This document shows, piece after piece, positions 1 through 5,984 of a DNA stretch of 5,984 nucleotides. The stretch covers positions 1 to 5,984 of the forward strand of contig USIC01000059.1 in assembly GCA_900554555.1 (NCBI GenBank), written 5' to 3'. How positions within the stretch are numbered: the first letter of the stretch is position 1; each line of letters begins with the position of its first letter. The stretch is from an uncultured Solobacterium sp. GTDB taxonomy: Bacteria; Bacillota_I; Bacilli_A; Erysipelotrichales; Erysipelotrichaceae. The notes under the pieces were generated by a model. That model searched no databases and had not been told where the DNA came from. It was given only the letters and a program-made list of their open reading frames with translations. The position numbers and the translations under genes were made by a program.

Positions 1-1020
1 ATCGACATTAAAGAATTGTTGTTCTGTAAAGGTAGCTGGTGTCTTGTCATAGTGAGAGCTTGCATTATTTGGCGCAGACCATAGATATGTTAGGTCAAGG
101 CTAAAAATACCATCTGTCTTATGTCCATAGATTCCCTGGTATGACTCACGACGCTCTTCTGTATTTGTAGAAAAGTTATAATACACAAGAGTAATTGTCA
201 TCACCGGACGATCATAGTATACATTTACCACAGTTGAACCATCCGCTAAGACAAGCTTTGTCGCATTTTCTGCATCAGTCTTTACCTGATTATATTTACG
301 ATATGTCGTATCGTATTGTGGACCATTATATACAACCGTACTATTTACATTCTGCGTCTTCGTCTCGGTATTGAATAATGAGTAGGTCTTTTGTGCATCT
401 GTAAAGGATACTTCATCCGTTGCGTTTTGATACCAATAATTAATAATATATGTCGATTGGAATGGAATATCATACTCTGCATATACATGCATATCCTCTG
501 CTGGTTGTATTCCAGCATTCCATGTCTGTAAAGCACCTGTGCTATCCTGATATGCCCAACGAATAAATACCTTGCCTGGAATCGTTGGTTGAGCTGGTTG
601 TGTCTGTGTACTTTCGTATAAATATGTTAAATGGAAATCTTGTGCTGGATCACCTGTATGAAAATATGTCGTTAACTTCTTTCTTGCATAATAAACAGAA
701 ACCGTAATATCTCCACTTGGTGCTATCTTTACCTGTTCAGGAATCAGAGCTTGAAACCCAGGATATGTTCGATTGGCGATTGCCTGTGTCATATCCCCTA
801 CATTACCTGTAAGAGTTTCATATTCTGCCAAGGATTCGTCTTCATAGCTACCAGATAATGTCTGACGAATATGGCGAACGGTATAGGTTCTAGTCGTTGG
901 TACTGGTTGTGTTGTAGGTGTTGATGAATCTGCGAATACTGCAGTAGAAATTGTGGTCACACAAATGCTACATACCATCAGCAGAGCACAAAGAAAACTA
1001 ATCACTCTGATTTTCTTCAT
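1..1020 (-). CDS. Secreted cell-surface protein with MucBP/InlB-like repeats (partial, C-terminus outside window)
   Basis: An open frame of 340 codons starts at ATG 1020 and runs off the left edge without a stop, so only the N-terminal part is visible. Residues 1-30 form a classical signal peptide: a KK-x-R start, a hydrophobic core, then a likely cut after AVFA at residue 30. A short Thr/Pro-rich linker (31-43) follows. Residues about 46-111 (YTVRHIRQ... to VSVYYARK) resemble a MucBP-type beta domain. Residues about 116-183 (TTYFHTG... IPGKVFIRWAY... HVYAEYD) resemble an InlB B-repeat / Listeria-Bacteroides repeat. Residues about 191-280 (YIINYWYQNATDE... VVNVYYDRP) match the 'YW-QNA...VYYDR' type of repeat common in large Bacillota adhesins. 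Start choice is supported by GGGAGG eight bases upstream. A C-terminal wall anchor such as LPXTG would be expected but cannot be seen. Family assignments come from recognised sequence style, not a profile search; the ligand is unknown. Confidence 0.85.
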   Translation of the reverse strand, partial: MKKIRVISFLCALLMVCSICVTTISTAVFADSSTPTTQPVPTTRTYTVRHIRQTLSGSYEDESLAEYETLTGNVGDMTQAIANRTYPGFQALIPEQVKIAPSGDITVSVYYARKKLTTYFHTGDPAQDFHLTYLYESTQTQPAQPTIPGKVFIRWAYQDSTGALQTWNAGIQPAEDMHVYAEYDIPFQSTYIINYWYQNATDEVSFTDAQKTYSLFNTETKTQNVNSTVVYNGPQYDTTYRKYNQVKTDAENATKLVLADGSTVVNVYYDRPVMTITLVYYNFSTNTEERRESYQGIYGHKTDGIFSLDLTYLWSAPNNASSHYDKTPATFTEQQFFNVD

Positions 1021-1028
1021 CCTTTTGT

Positions 1029-1034
1029 CCTCCC
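1029..1034 (-). promoter_or_regulatory. Ribosome binding site of the surface-protein gene
   Basis: On the minus strand this reads GGGAGG, eight bases before the ATG at 1020. It is a strong Shine-Dalgarno match that fixes the start of the surface-protein gene directly before its signal peptide. Confidence 0.8.
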
Positions 1035-1049
1035 ATGTATAATAGAGTT

Positions 1050-1078
1050 ATTTTAGCATGCAAAAGGGAAATTGTAAT
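1050..1078 (-). promoter_or_regulatory. Predicted sigma-A promoter of the surface-protein gene
   Basis: On the minus strand a -10 box TAAAAT (1055 down to 1050) is preceded by TGC, giving an extended -10. An ATTACA box (1078 down to 1073, 4 of 6 matches to TTGACA) lies 17 bases upstream. Transcription would begin near 1043, leaving a leader of about 23 bases before the ATG, enough for the ribosome binding site. This is a prediction from consensus matching only. Confidence 0.5.
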
Positions 1079-1084
1079 CATTTT

Positions 1085-1118
1085 TTGATATTGTTTTTTA
1101 CAAAATTATTGATATTGT
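1085..1118. repeat. 10-bp direct repeat upstream of the surface-protein promoter
   Basis: The sequence TTGATATTGT occurs at 1085-1094 and again at 1109-1118, 24 bases apart (ACAATATCAA on the minus strand). The nearer copy ends about 7 bases upstream of the predicted -35 box of the surface-protein gene, where activators or repressors often bind. The region is very AT-rich, so chance or terminator-linked sequence is possible. No known operator is recognised. Confidence 0.4.
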
Positions 1119-1124
1119 ACTAGT

Positions 1125-1157
1125 AAAAAACAACGAATACAAAGCGTATTCATTGTT
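1125..1157 (-). terminator. Intrinsic terminator of the exonuclease operon
   Basis: On the minus strand a 12-bp stem (arms 1157-1146 and 1140-1129, with one U-G wobble) closes a 5-base loop and is followed directly by a run of six T (1130-1125). It lies just after the exonuclease stop codon at 1162. On the plus strand the wobble becomes a C-A mismatch and no gene precedes it, so minus is the working direction. Confidence 0.85.
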
Positions 1158-1161
1158 CGTT

Positions 1162-1722
1162 TTATAACCGATAAAGTTTTGTTTGACAACGCTCTAGTAG
1201 TTGGTAAATATCATATTCTCCAACAAGATTCATCACTGCCATTACAATTTCTAAACATCCATTCGCATCGCTTAAAGCATTATGATGATCTAATTCAATT
1301 CCTATATATTCACATACATCATTCAGGCGATGATGTTCGAGATTTGAAAATACACGTTTGCATAATTCCACCGTATCAAAGTACTCGATTAACGGTATCT
1401 TTGTGCCTGTATTTAAACAGGTTTGTTTTAAGCAGTTCATATCAAAGCGAGCGTTGTGTGCCACAATCACTGCATCTTCAAAATACCCTGTTAATTCACG
1501 GTAGATTTCAGGAAATGTTGGCGCATCCTTAACATCCCTAGCAGTGATGCCATGGATACGAATATTGTAAGGAGAAAAATAACTGACATTTTCTTCCGGT
1601 TTAATTAACGAGTAATAGTGGTCAATGATGACCCCATCTTCCATAACCGCAATTCCTACCGAACAAACACTCGCCATTTTGTTATTGGCGGTTTCAAAGT
1701 CAATCGCTACAATCTTAGTCAT
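1162..1722 (-). CDS. DEDDh-family 3'-5' exonuclease (DnaQ-like, stand-alone)
   Basis: This 186-residue protein is a single exonuclease domain of the DnaQ / DNA polymerase III epsilon-like superfamily, expected to remove nucleotides from 3' ends with two metal ions in the cytoplasm. The catalytic set is complete: Exo I 'AIDFETAN' with D8 and E10, Exo II 'VAHNARFDM' with D94, and Exo III 'HHNALSDA' with H147 and D152 (H-x4-D, the DEDDh type). There is no polymerase, BRCT or helicase domain, so it is a free nuclease, probably in DNA repair or RNA/nucleotide turnover. The substrate cannot be told from sequence. Its ATG at 1722 overlaps the end of the ArsR gene by 8 bases and has only a weak AAAGAAG upstream, suggesting translational coupling. 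It is the last gene of a three-gene operon, followed by a strong terminator. Confidence 0.9.
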   Translation of the reverse strand: MTKIVAIDFETANNKMASVCSVGIAVMEDGVIIDHYYSLIKPEENVSYFSPYNIRIHGITARDVKDAPTFPEIYRELTGYFEDAVIVAHNARFDMNCLKQTCLNTGTKIPLIEYFDTVELCKRVFSNLEHHRLNDVCEYIGIELDHHNALSDANGCLEIVMAVMNLVGEYDIYQLLERCQTKLYRL

Positions 1723-2050
1723 CTTCTTTAATATGCTCGTATGTCATCTGGTAAATCTTTTCGATATGTTCATCTGCCATGGAATAATAGACGTTCTTAC
1801 CAATCTTCTTTGTCTTTACTAGCTTCGTTTTTTTCAAAGAAGATAATTGATGACTGATCGCACTGGTACTCATCTGTAATAATGCAGCCAAATCACCAAC
1901 ACAGAGTTCACTGACAAAGAGTGCATTCATAATCTTGAGTCTTGTGCTATCACTAAACATATCAAAGATAAGACTCATATTATCAACATCCGCTTCACAG
2001 ATCATATTTGCTTTACATTTCTCAACTGCTTCAGGATTTACTAATTTCAT
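1715..2050 (-). CDS. ArsR/SmtB-family metal-responsive transcriptional repressor, zinc-type sites
   Basis: A 111-residue winged-helix regulator of the ArsR/SmtB family, expected to act as a dimeric repressor released from DNA by metal. The DNA-reading part is typical: 'FSDSTRLKIMNAL', then 'ELCVGDLAALLQMSTSAISHQL' as helix-turn-helix (split here at about 48-69), then the wing 'KTKKIGKNVYYSM'. Numbered from ATG 2050, the C-terminal helix carries D93-x-H95 and H106-x-x-E109, matching the spacing of the zinc alpha5 site of SmtB (D104, H106, H117, E120). C50 and D53 in the third helix, with N-terminal C12 and C18, could form a second site. The second Cys of the CadC 'ELCVCD' motif is Gly here, which argues against a full cadmium/lead site. 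No metal transporter lies beside it. A GTG at 2053 would give 112 residues but sits only one base from the AGGA ribosome binding site, so ATG 2050 is preferred. Confidence 0.9.
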   Translation of the reverse strand: MKLVNPEAVEKCKANMICEADVDNMSLIFDMFSDSTRLKIMNALFVSELCVGDLAALLQMSTSAISHQLSSLKKTKLVKTKKIGKNVYYSMADEHIEKIYQMTYEHIKEDD

Positions 2051-2054
2051 CACA

Positions 2055-2058
2055 TCCT
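2055..2058 (-). promoter_or_regulatory. Ribosome binding site deciding the ArsR start
   Basis: AGGA on the minus strand, part of the sequence AGTAGGA that also contains the TAG stop codon of the upstream membrane-protein gene. It leaves 4 bases to ATG 2050 but only 1 base to GTG 2053, so the ATG is the more likely start. Confidence 0.6.
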
Positions 2059-2506
2059 ACTTTCTATAATTCTTTTTTGCTTGTTTGCCTGGTGCTAAAG
2101 AATTTAACCACTTCTCAATGCGATATTTCGCATAGACTTCTTGTTTTTCTACACTGCCATCCACTAGTGAAATCACGAGTTGGTCATAACTTGGATTCCA
2201 TTCATAGTGCCAAGATACCATATCTTCATAGTAGATAATGAAACATTCTGATTTATCGTGTCGATTATAGAGTACGATGTAATCCTGATGAATTTCATAT
2301 AGTTTACAATCCGGCAACATCAATAATGAGAATAACGACACCATGATGACCATGACCCCAATCACCTGCAAATACGAACGTATCCACAAAAAACAAATAC
2401 CCATTATCATCGCAATCATTAAAAATGATGTTGGTTTTACATTTGAAACGTAAAATGGAACGTCATCTTTCGGTAAATTTCTAACACGTATCTCTTTCGA
2501 TTTCAT
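2057..2506 (-). CDS. Small membrane protein with two hydrophobic helices and a PH-like C-terminal domain (function unknown)
   Basis: I do not recognise a named gene. The 149-residue product has a charged N-terminus (1-24), two closely spaced hydrophobic segments at about 27-42 and 46-65 (SFLMIAMIMGICFLW; LQVIGVMVIMVSLFSLLML), then a soluble part of about 85 residues ending in a basic tail (KQAKKNYRK). The soluble part reads as alternating beta strands (KLYEIHQDYIVLYN; CFIIYYEDMVSWHYEW; QLVISLVDGS) and then a helix (YRIEKWLNSL). This resembles the small membrane-anchored bacterial PH-like (YcxB/bPH style) proteins; that is inference. It is the first gene of the operon with arsR and the exonuclease: its TAG stop lies 6 bases before the ArsR start. 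There is no ribosome binding site before its ATG, and no in-frame start further upstream before the promoter, so a leaderless message is likely. Confidence 0.75.
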   Translation of the reverse strand: MKSKEIRVRNLPKDDVPFYVSNVKPTSFLMIAMIMGICFLWIRSYLQVIGVMVIMVSLFSLLMLPDCKLYEIHQDYIVLYNRHDKSECFIIYYEDMVSWHYEWNPSYDQLVISLVDGSVEKQEVYAKYRIEKWLNSLAPGKQAKKNYRK

Positions 2507-2508
2507 AA

Positions 2509-2532
2509 AAACATTATAACACGCAGATGTTT
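2509..2532. repeat. Short inverted repeat over the membrane-protein promoter (possible operator)
   Basis: AAACAT at 2509-2514 and ATGTTT at 2527-2532 are perfect 6-bp inverted arms with a 12-base gap. The left arm overlaps the -10 box of the membrane-protein promoter, so a dimeric regulator bound here would block it. The ArsR protein of the same operon is the obvious candidate. The arms are short and AT-rich and do not clearly match the known SmtB/CzrA 12-2-12 operator, so chance is possible. Confidence 0.3.
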
Positions 2533-2541
2533 CTCAGCGAA
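2513..2541 (-). promoter_or_regulatory. Predicted promoter of the membrane protein-arsR-exonuclease operon
   Basis: On the minus strand there is a perfect -10 box TATAAT (2518 down to 2513) and a weaker TTCGCT -35 (2541 down to 2536) with a 17-base spacer. Only six bases (GTTTTT) lie between the -10 box and the ATG at 2506, placing the expected transcription start at or next to the A of the start codon. Confidence 0.6.
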
Positions 2542-2550
2542 TTAAAGTAA

Positions 2551-3720
<1,170 letters not shown>

Positions 3721-3721
3721 T

Positions 3722-4759
3722 ATGAAATGGAAAACAAGTGATTTTGATTACAACCTACCTGAAGAACTGATTGCGCAAACCCCACTGCTTGATCGCACTT
3801 CTTCTCGTATGCTTGTCATTCATAATACAGAAAAGAAATATGAAGACAAGCACTTCTACGATATTGTAGATTACCTGCATGCAGGTGATGTTCTAGTACG
3901 TAATAACACCCGTGTTATCCCTGCTAGATTATTTGGCACAAAGGAAGAAACAGGCGCACACGTTGAATTACTCTTACTTAGACAGCTTCCTGATGATGTT
4001 TGGGAGTGTCTTGTTGGTAATGCAAAGGTCGTTAAGCTTGGTACTATCATTTCCTTCCACGATGGACGTTTACGTGCAGAATGCGTTGAAATAGGCGAAA
4101 AAGGGTTACGTAAGATGCGTATGATTTACGATGGTATCTTCAATGAAATCTTAGATGAATTAGGAAATGTACCATTACCACCATACATCAAAGAGAAGTT
4201 AAATGACCCAGAACGCTATCAGACAGTATATGCCAAGGTAAGAGGTTCTGCCGCTGCACCTACTGCTGGACTGCACTTTACAGATGAAATCTTTACAAAG
4301 CTTAAAGAAAAAGGTGTTACGGTCATTGATGTAACATTACATGTTGGTTTAGGTACCTTCAGGCCGATGGATACAGAAGATGTAGAAGACCATGACATGC
4401 ATAGTGAAGTTTACTATATGTCCAAGGAAGCTGCGGACACATTAAACGCAGCTAAGGCAAATGGTCAACGAATCTTTGCGATTGGCACAACATCCGTACG
4501 TACACTTGAGTCCGTATGGAATCGCTTTGGTAAGTTTGAAGAATGTTCTGGCGAGACAAAACTATTTATCTACCCAGGATACCAATGGCATACAATCGAT
4601 GGTATGTTAACAAACTTCCACCTACCAAAATCAACACTAATTATGATGATTGCGTCCTTTGTAGGATATGAATTTACACTAGAAGCTTATCGCCATGCAG
4701 TACAGGAGAAATACCGTTTCTTCTCCTTCGGCGATTGCATGTTAATCACCAATGAATGA
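3722..4759 (+). CDS. queA: S-adenosylmethionine:tRNA ribosyltransferase-isomerase
   Basis: A 345-residue QueA of normal length. It transfers and isomerises the ribosyl part of S-adenosylmethionine onto preQ1 at position 34 of the tRNA, giving epoxyqueuosine, the second tRNA-level step of queuosine synthesis. Family landmarks run in order: N-terminal 'KTSDFDYNLPEELIAQTP' at 4-21, 'LVRNNTRVIPARL' at 58-70, 'GSAAAPTAGLHFT' at 175-187, 'LHVGLGTFRPM' at 206-216, 'DHDMHSE' at 223-229, 'IGTTSVRTLES' at 254-264, 'TNFHLPKSTL' at 297-306 and 'YRFFSFGD' near the C-terminus. ATG 3722 is preceded at 7 bases by AGAGGA, which lies in the end of tgt. An in-frame TTG at 3701 would overlap tgt and has no ribosome binding site. 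The last 8 bases overlap queH, so translation of the two is probably coupled. Confidence 0.98.
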   Translation: MKWKTSDFDYNLPEELIAQTPLLDRTSSRMLVIHNTEKKYEDKHFYDIVDYLHAGDVLVRNNTRVIPARLFGTKEETGAHVELLLLRQLPDDVWECLVGNAKVVKLGTIISFHDGRLRAECVEIGEKGLRKMRMIYDGIFNEILDELGNVPLPPYIKEKLNDPERYQTVYAKVRGSAAAPTAGLHFTDEIFTKLKEKGVTVIDVTLHVGLGTFRPMDTEDVEDHDMHSEVYYMSKEAADTLNAAKANGQRIFAIGTTSVRTLESVWNRFGKFEECSGETKLFIYPGYQWHTIDGMLTNFHLPKSTLIMMIASFVGYEFTLEAYRHAVQEKYRFFSFGDCMLITNE

Positions 4760-5447
4760 GAAAGAAAAAGAAGCCTATATTGCCTATTTAAAGAATCGCA
4801 AATCTTCCACGAAGACAAACTATTATATAGAGTCGCTCAAGGAGATGAAAAACATCAAAGCTAATACAAACAAAAAGCCAAAATTACTCTTGCATGCATG
4901 TTGTATTGTATGCGCATGTTGGCCTTTGGAATTCCTTCATGAAGTTTTTGATGTAACGATTATGTATAATAACTCCAACATCTGGCCAGCCTCAGAATAC
5001 GACATGCGTTTATCTGATATGAAACGGTATCTGGACGAAAGGTGGCATGGAGAAATCAAACTGGTAATAGAGCCTTATAACTATGATGCCTTTGACCAAA
5101 AGCTTTTGGCAAAACGGAAAGATGATCCTGAAGGATGGCTACGTTGTTTCTCATGTTATACAGAGAGAATGAACGCAGCGTTTGCCTATGCGGACCAAAA
5201 TGGTTATGACTACTTTACAACTGTCATGACCTTCTCACGTCAAAAAGATTCTCAGAAACTCAATGAGATTGGTCGCTCTCTACAACAGAAATATTCTCAC
5301 ACAAAATATTTCTACTCTGATTTCAAAAAAGGAAATGGCCAACAACATTCTACAGAAATCTCTGATGCGTATTGTCTATATCGTCAAGATTACTGTGGTT
5401 GTAAGTATTCCTATGATTCCCGTAAAAAAGATAAGTGCGACTCCTAA
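4752..5447 (+). CDS. queH: Epoxyqueuosine reductase QueH
   Basis: A 231-residue protein of the QueH (former DUF208) family, which reduces epoxyqueuosine to queuosine in tRNA, the final step; it is the cobalamin-independent alternative to QueG and is known to use iron-sulfur/iron cofactors. Recognisable parts: 'LLLHACCIVCACW' with C50, C51 and C54; 'NIWPASEYDMRLSDM' at 76-90; 'WLRCFSCYTERM' with C132 and C135; 'TTVMTFSRQKDSQKLNEIG' at 156-174; and the C-terminal 'YCLYRQDYCGCKYS' with C208, C215 and C217. A basic, lysine-rich extension of about 43 residues precedes the first core strand. The start ATG overlaps the queA stop (ATGAATGA, 8 bases). The stop codon lies in the loop of the operon terminator. 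Position directly after tgt and queA agrees with the role. Confidence 0.95.
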   Translation: MNEKEKEAYIAYLKNRKSSTKTNYYIESLKEMKNIKANTNKKPKLLLHACCIVCACWPLEFLHEVFDVTIMYNNSNIWPASEYDMRLSDMKRYLDERWHGEIKLVIEPYNYDAFDQKLLAKRKDDPEGWLRCFSCYTERMNAAFAYADQNGYDYFTTVMTFSRQKDSQKLNEIGRSLQQKYSHTKYFYSDFKKGNGQQHSTEISDAYCLYRQDYCGCKYSYDSRKKDKCDS

Positions 5448-5461
5448 GAATCGCACTTTTT
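5424..5461. terminator. Bidirectional intrinsic terminator between queH and the convergent gene
   Basis: Arms AAGTGCGA (5433-5440) and TCGCACTT (5451-5458) form a perfect 8-bp stem around a 10-base loop. On the plus strand the stem runs into a T run ending at 5461; on the minus strand it is followed within 3 bases by six T (complement of 5424-5429). It can therefore end both the queuosine operon and the convergent operon. The left arm encodes the last codons of queH, and the TAA stop (5445-5447) is in the loop. Confidence 0.85.
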
Positions 5462-5463
5462 CA

Positions 5464-5790
5464 TTACTTCTCTAATACGTCTAACTTCTCGTTTAAGAGT
5501 TCAATTAATTTTTCTTTTGTACGGATGTTGTCCATCACTTCTGTATATGTACCAGACTTCTTATTGATGACAATATCGTTGTAATAGTTACGTCCTAATG
5601 TTTCATAGTACTTTGATAGTTCACGTGAGTGATGACCAATCTCTGCACGAATTTCAGCCTTCTGCTTTTCAACCTTAAGCTTAGAAGTAAGACCTTCTGT
5701 GCTTTCTGTTACAACCTTTGTAACATTTGTTACTAAATCGGAAATTGTTTTTCCTAAATCATCGAATCCATTCTTGTTATTTTCTGACAT
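5464..5790 (-). CDS. Small helical (coiled-coil) protein of unknown function
   Basis: A 108-residue soluble protein with no signal peptide or membrane segment. After a polar N-terminus (1-10), residues about 11-60 form a long amphipathic helix (DLGKTISDLVTNVTKVV; LKVEKQKAEIRAEI), then 'LSKYYETLGRNYYND' at 58-72, a short loop, and a second helix at about 83-108 (YTEVMDNIRTKEKLIELL). The 'K-L-K...E-I...Y-x-x-L-G-x-x-Y-Y' pattern resembles the helical segment that precedes the C-terminal zinc ribbon in many small clostridial and Erysipelotrichia proteins, but no Cys pair is present here. This similarity is recalled, not searched. ATG 5790 is chosen because AAAGGA lies 8 bases upstream. A longer frame back to 5871 would add 27 residues inside the upstream gene without support. 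It starts 4 bases after the stop of the TetR-like gene, so the two form an operon. Confidence 0.8.
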   Translation of the reverse strand: MSENNKNGFDDLGKTISDLVTNVTKVVTESTEGLTSKLKVEKQKAEIRAEIGHHSRELSKYYETLGRNYYNDIVINKKSGTYTEVMDNIRTKEKLIELLNEKLDVLEK

Positions 5791-5794
5791 GTCC

Positions 5795-5984
5795 TTAGTC
5801 CTTTCCGGCCCTTTCAATGAGGTCCCAAATAATAAATGCGATTTCATCGTTACTAGCTTCACCTTGATCAATTAATTCGACAATACCACTAATCAAGATA
5901 TTCGCATAATACTTCGTGTTATCTAATGTTAGCTCACCAAGTCGTACGCCTTCATCAAATAGTTTGGTTAAATCTGTAATGGCT
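5795..5984 (-). CDS. C-terminal end of a probable TetR-type transcriptional regulator (partial)
   Basis: An open frame enters from the right edge and ends at TAA 5797-5795, giving 62 complete codons. The visible part is all helical: 'AITDLTKLFDEGVRLGEL', then 'KYYANILISGIVELIDQG', then 'DEIAFIIWDLIERAG'. The pattern of a helix ending 'F-x-E-G-x-x-x-G-E-L' and then 'YA-x-x-L-x-x-G-I' is typical of the ligand-binding domain of TetR/AcrR regulators. The DNA-binding part lies outside the window, so the family call is tentative. That this is a real coding end is well supported: the next gene starts 4 bases after its stop and takes its ribosome binding site from this gene's last codons. Confidence 0.6.
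   Translation of the reverse strand, partial: AITDLTKLFDEGVRLGELTLDNTKYYANILISGIVELIDQGEASNDEIAFIIWDLIERAGKD

Noticed and set aside
345..536. 63-residue minus-strand open frame
   Set aside because: It lies wholly inside the surface-protein gene in another frame, has no ribosome binding site and an unusual Arg/Met-rich composition.
1179..1532. 117-residue plus-strand open frame opposite the exonuclease gene
   Set aside because: It is antisense to a gene with a complete catalytic motif set, and its product resembles no protein family.
1162..2506. Anti-phage defence or toxin-antitoxin system
   Set aside because: The nuclease is a DEDDh exonuclease of housekeeping type and the regulator has metal-site residues; no hallmark toxin, antitoxin or defence sensor domain is visible.
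5791..5871. 27-residue N-terminal extension of the small helical protein
   Set aside because: It overlaps the reading frame of the TetR-like gene, while ATG 5790 has AAAGGA at the right distance.

Overview
The window looks like ordinary chromosome from a low-GC Gram-positive bacterium (Bacillota). The evidence is AT-rich intergenic DNA, strong purine-rich ribosome binding sites, U-tract terminators, a signal-peptide surface protein with MucBP/InlB-like repeats, a CadC/SmtB-type ArsR regulator and a QueH-type epoxyqueuosine reductase. The surface-protein style and the small helical protein at the right suggest Erysipelotrichales or a neighbouring clostridial group. That placement is inference, because no rRNA or other phylogenetic marker is present.

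Layout, left to right. (1) 1-1020, minus: the N-terminal 340 residues of a secreted cell-surface protein, cut by the left edge, with its own promoter at about 1050-1078. (2) 1021-1161: an intergenic stretch with that promoter, a 10-bp direct repeat and the intrinsic terminator of the next operon. (3) 1162-2506, minus: a tightly packed three-gene operon. In transcription order it encodes a small two-helix membrane protein, an ArsR-family regulator with a complete zinc-type alpha5 site, and a DEDDh 3'-5' exonuclease. Its first gene appears to be leaderless. (4) 2507-2586: an 80-base divergent promoter region. (5) 2587-5447, plus: tgt-queA-queH, three genes separated by 1 base or overlapping by 8 bases, ended by a terminator whose hairpin includes the queH stop codon. 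(6) 5464-5984, minus: a 108-residue helical protein preceded by the C-terminal end of a probable TetR-type regulator, cut by the right edge.

The best understood unit is the plus-strand operon, which holds the last three steps of queuosine synthesis. Tgt swaps guanine 34 of GUN-anticodon tRNAs for preQ1. QueA adds the cyclopentenediol epoxide moiety from S-adenosylmethionine. QueH reduces epoxyqueuosine to queuosine. No genes for making preQ1 (queC, queD, queE, queF, folE) are in the window, and the short tgt leader leaves no room for a preQ1 riboswitch.

I found no CRISPR array, insertion sequence, tRNA or rRNA gene, and no clearly new system. The points most worth checking are the zinc-type ArsR regulator without a transporter beside it, its divergent placement next to the zinc enzyme Tgt, and the apparently leaderless first gene of its operon.
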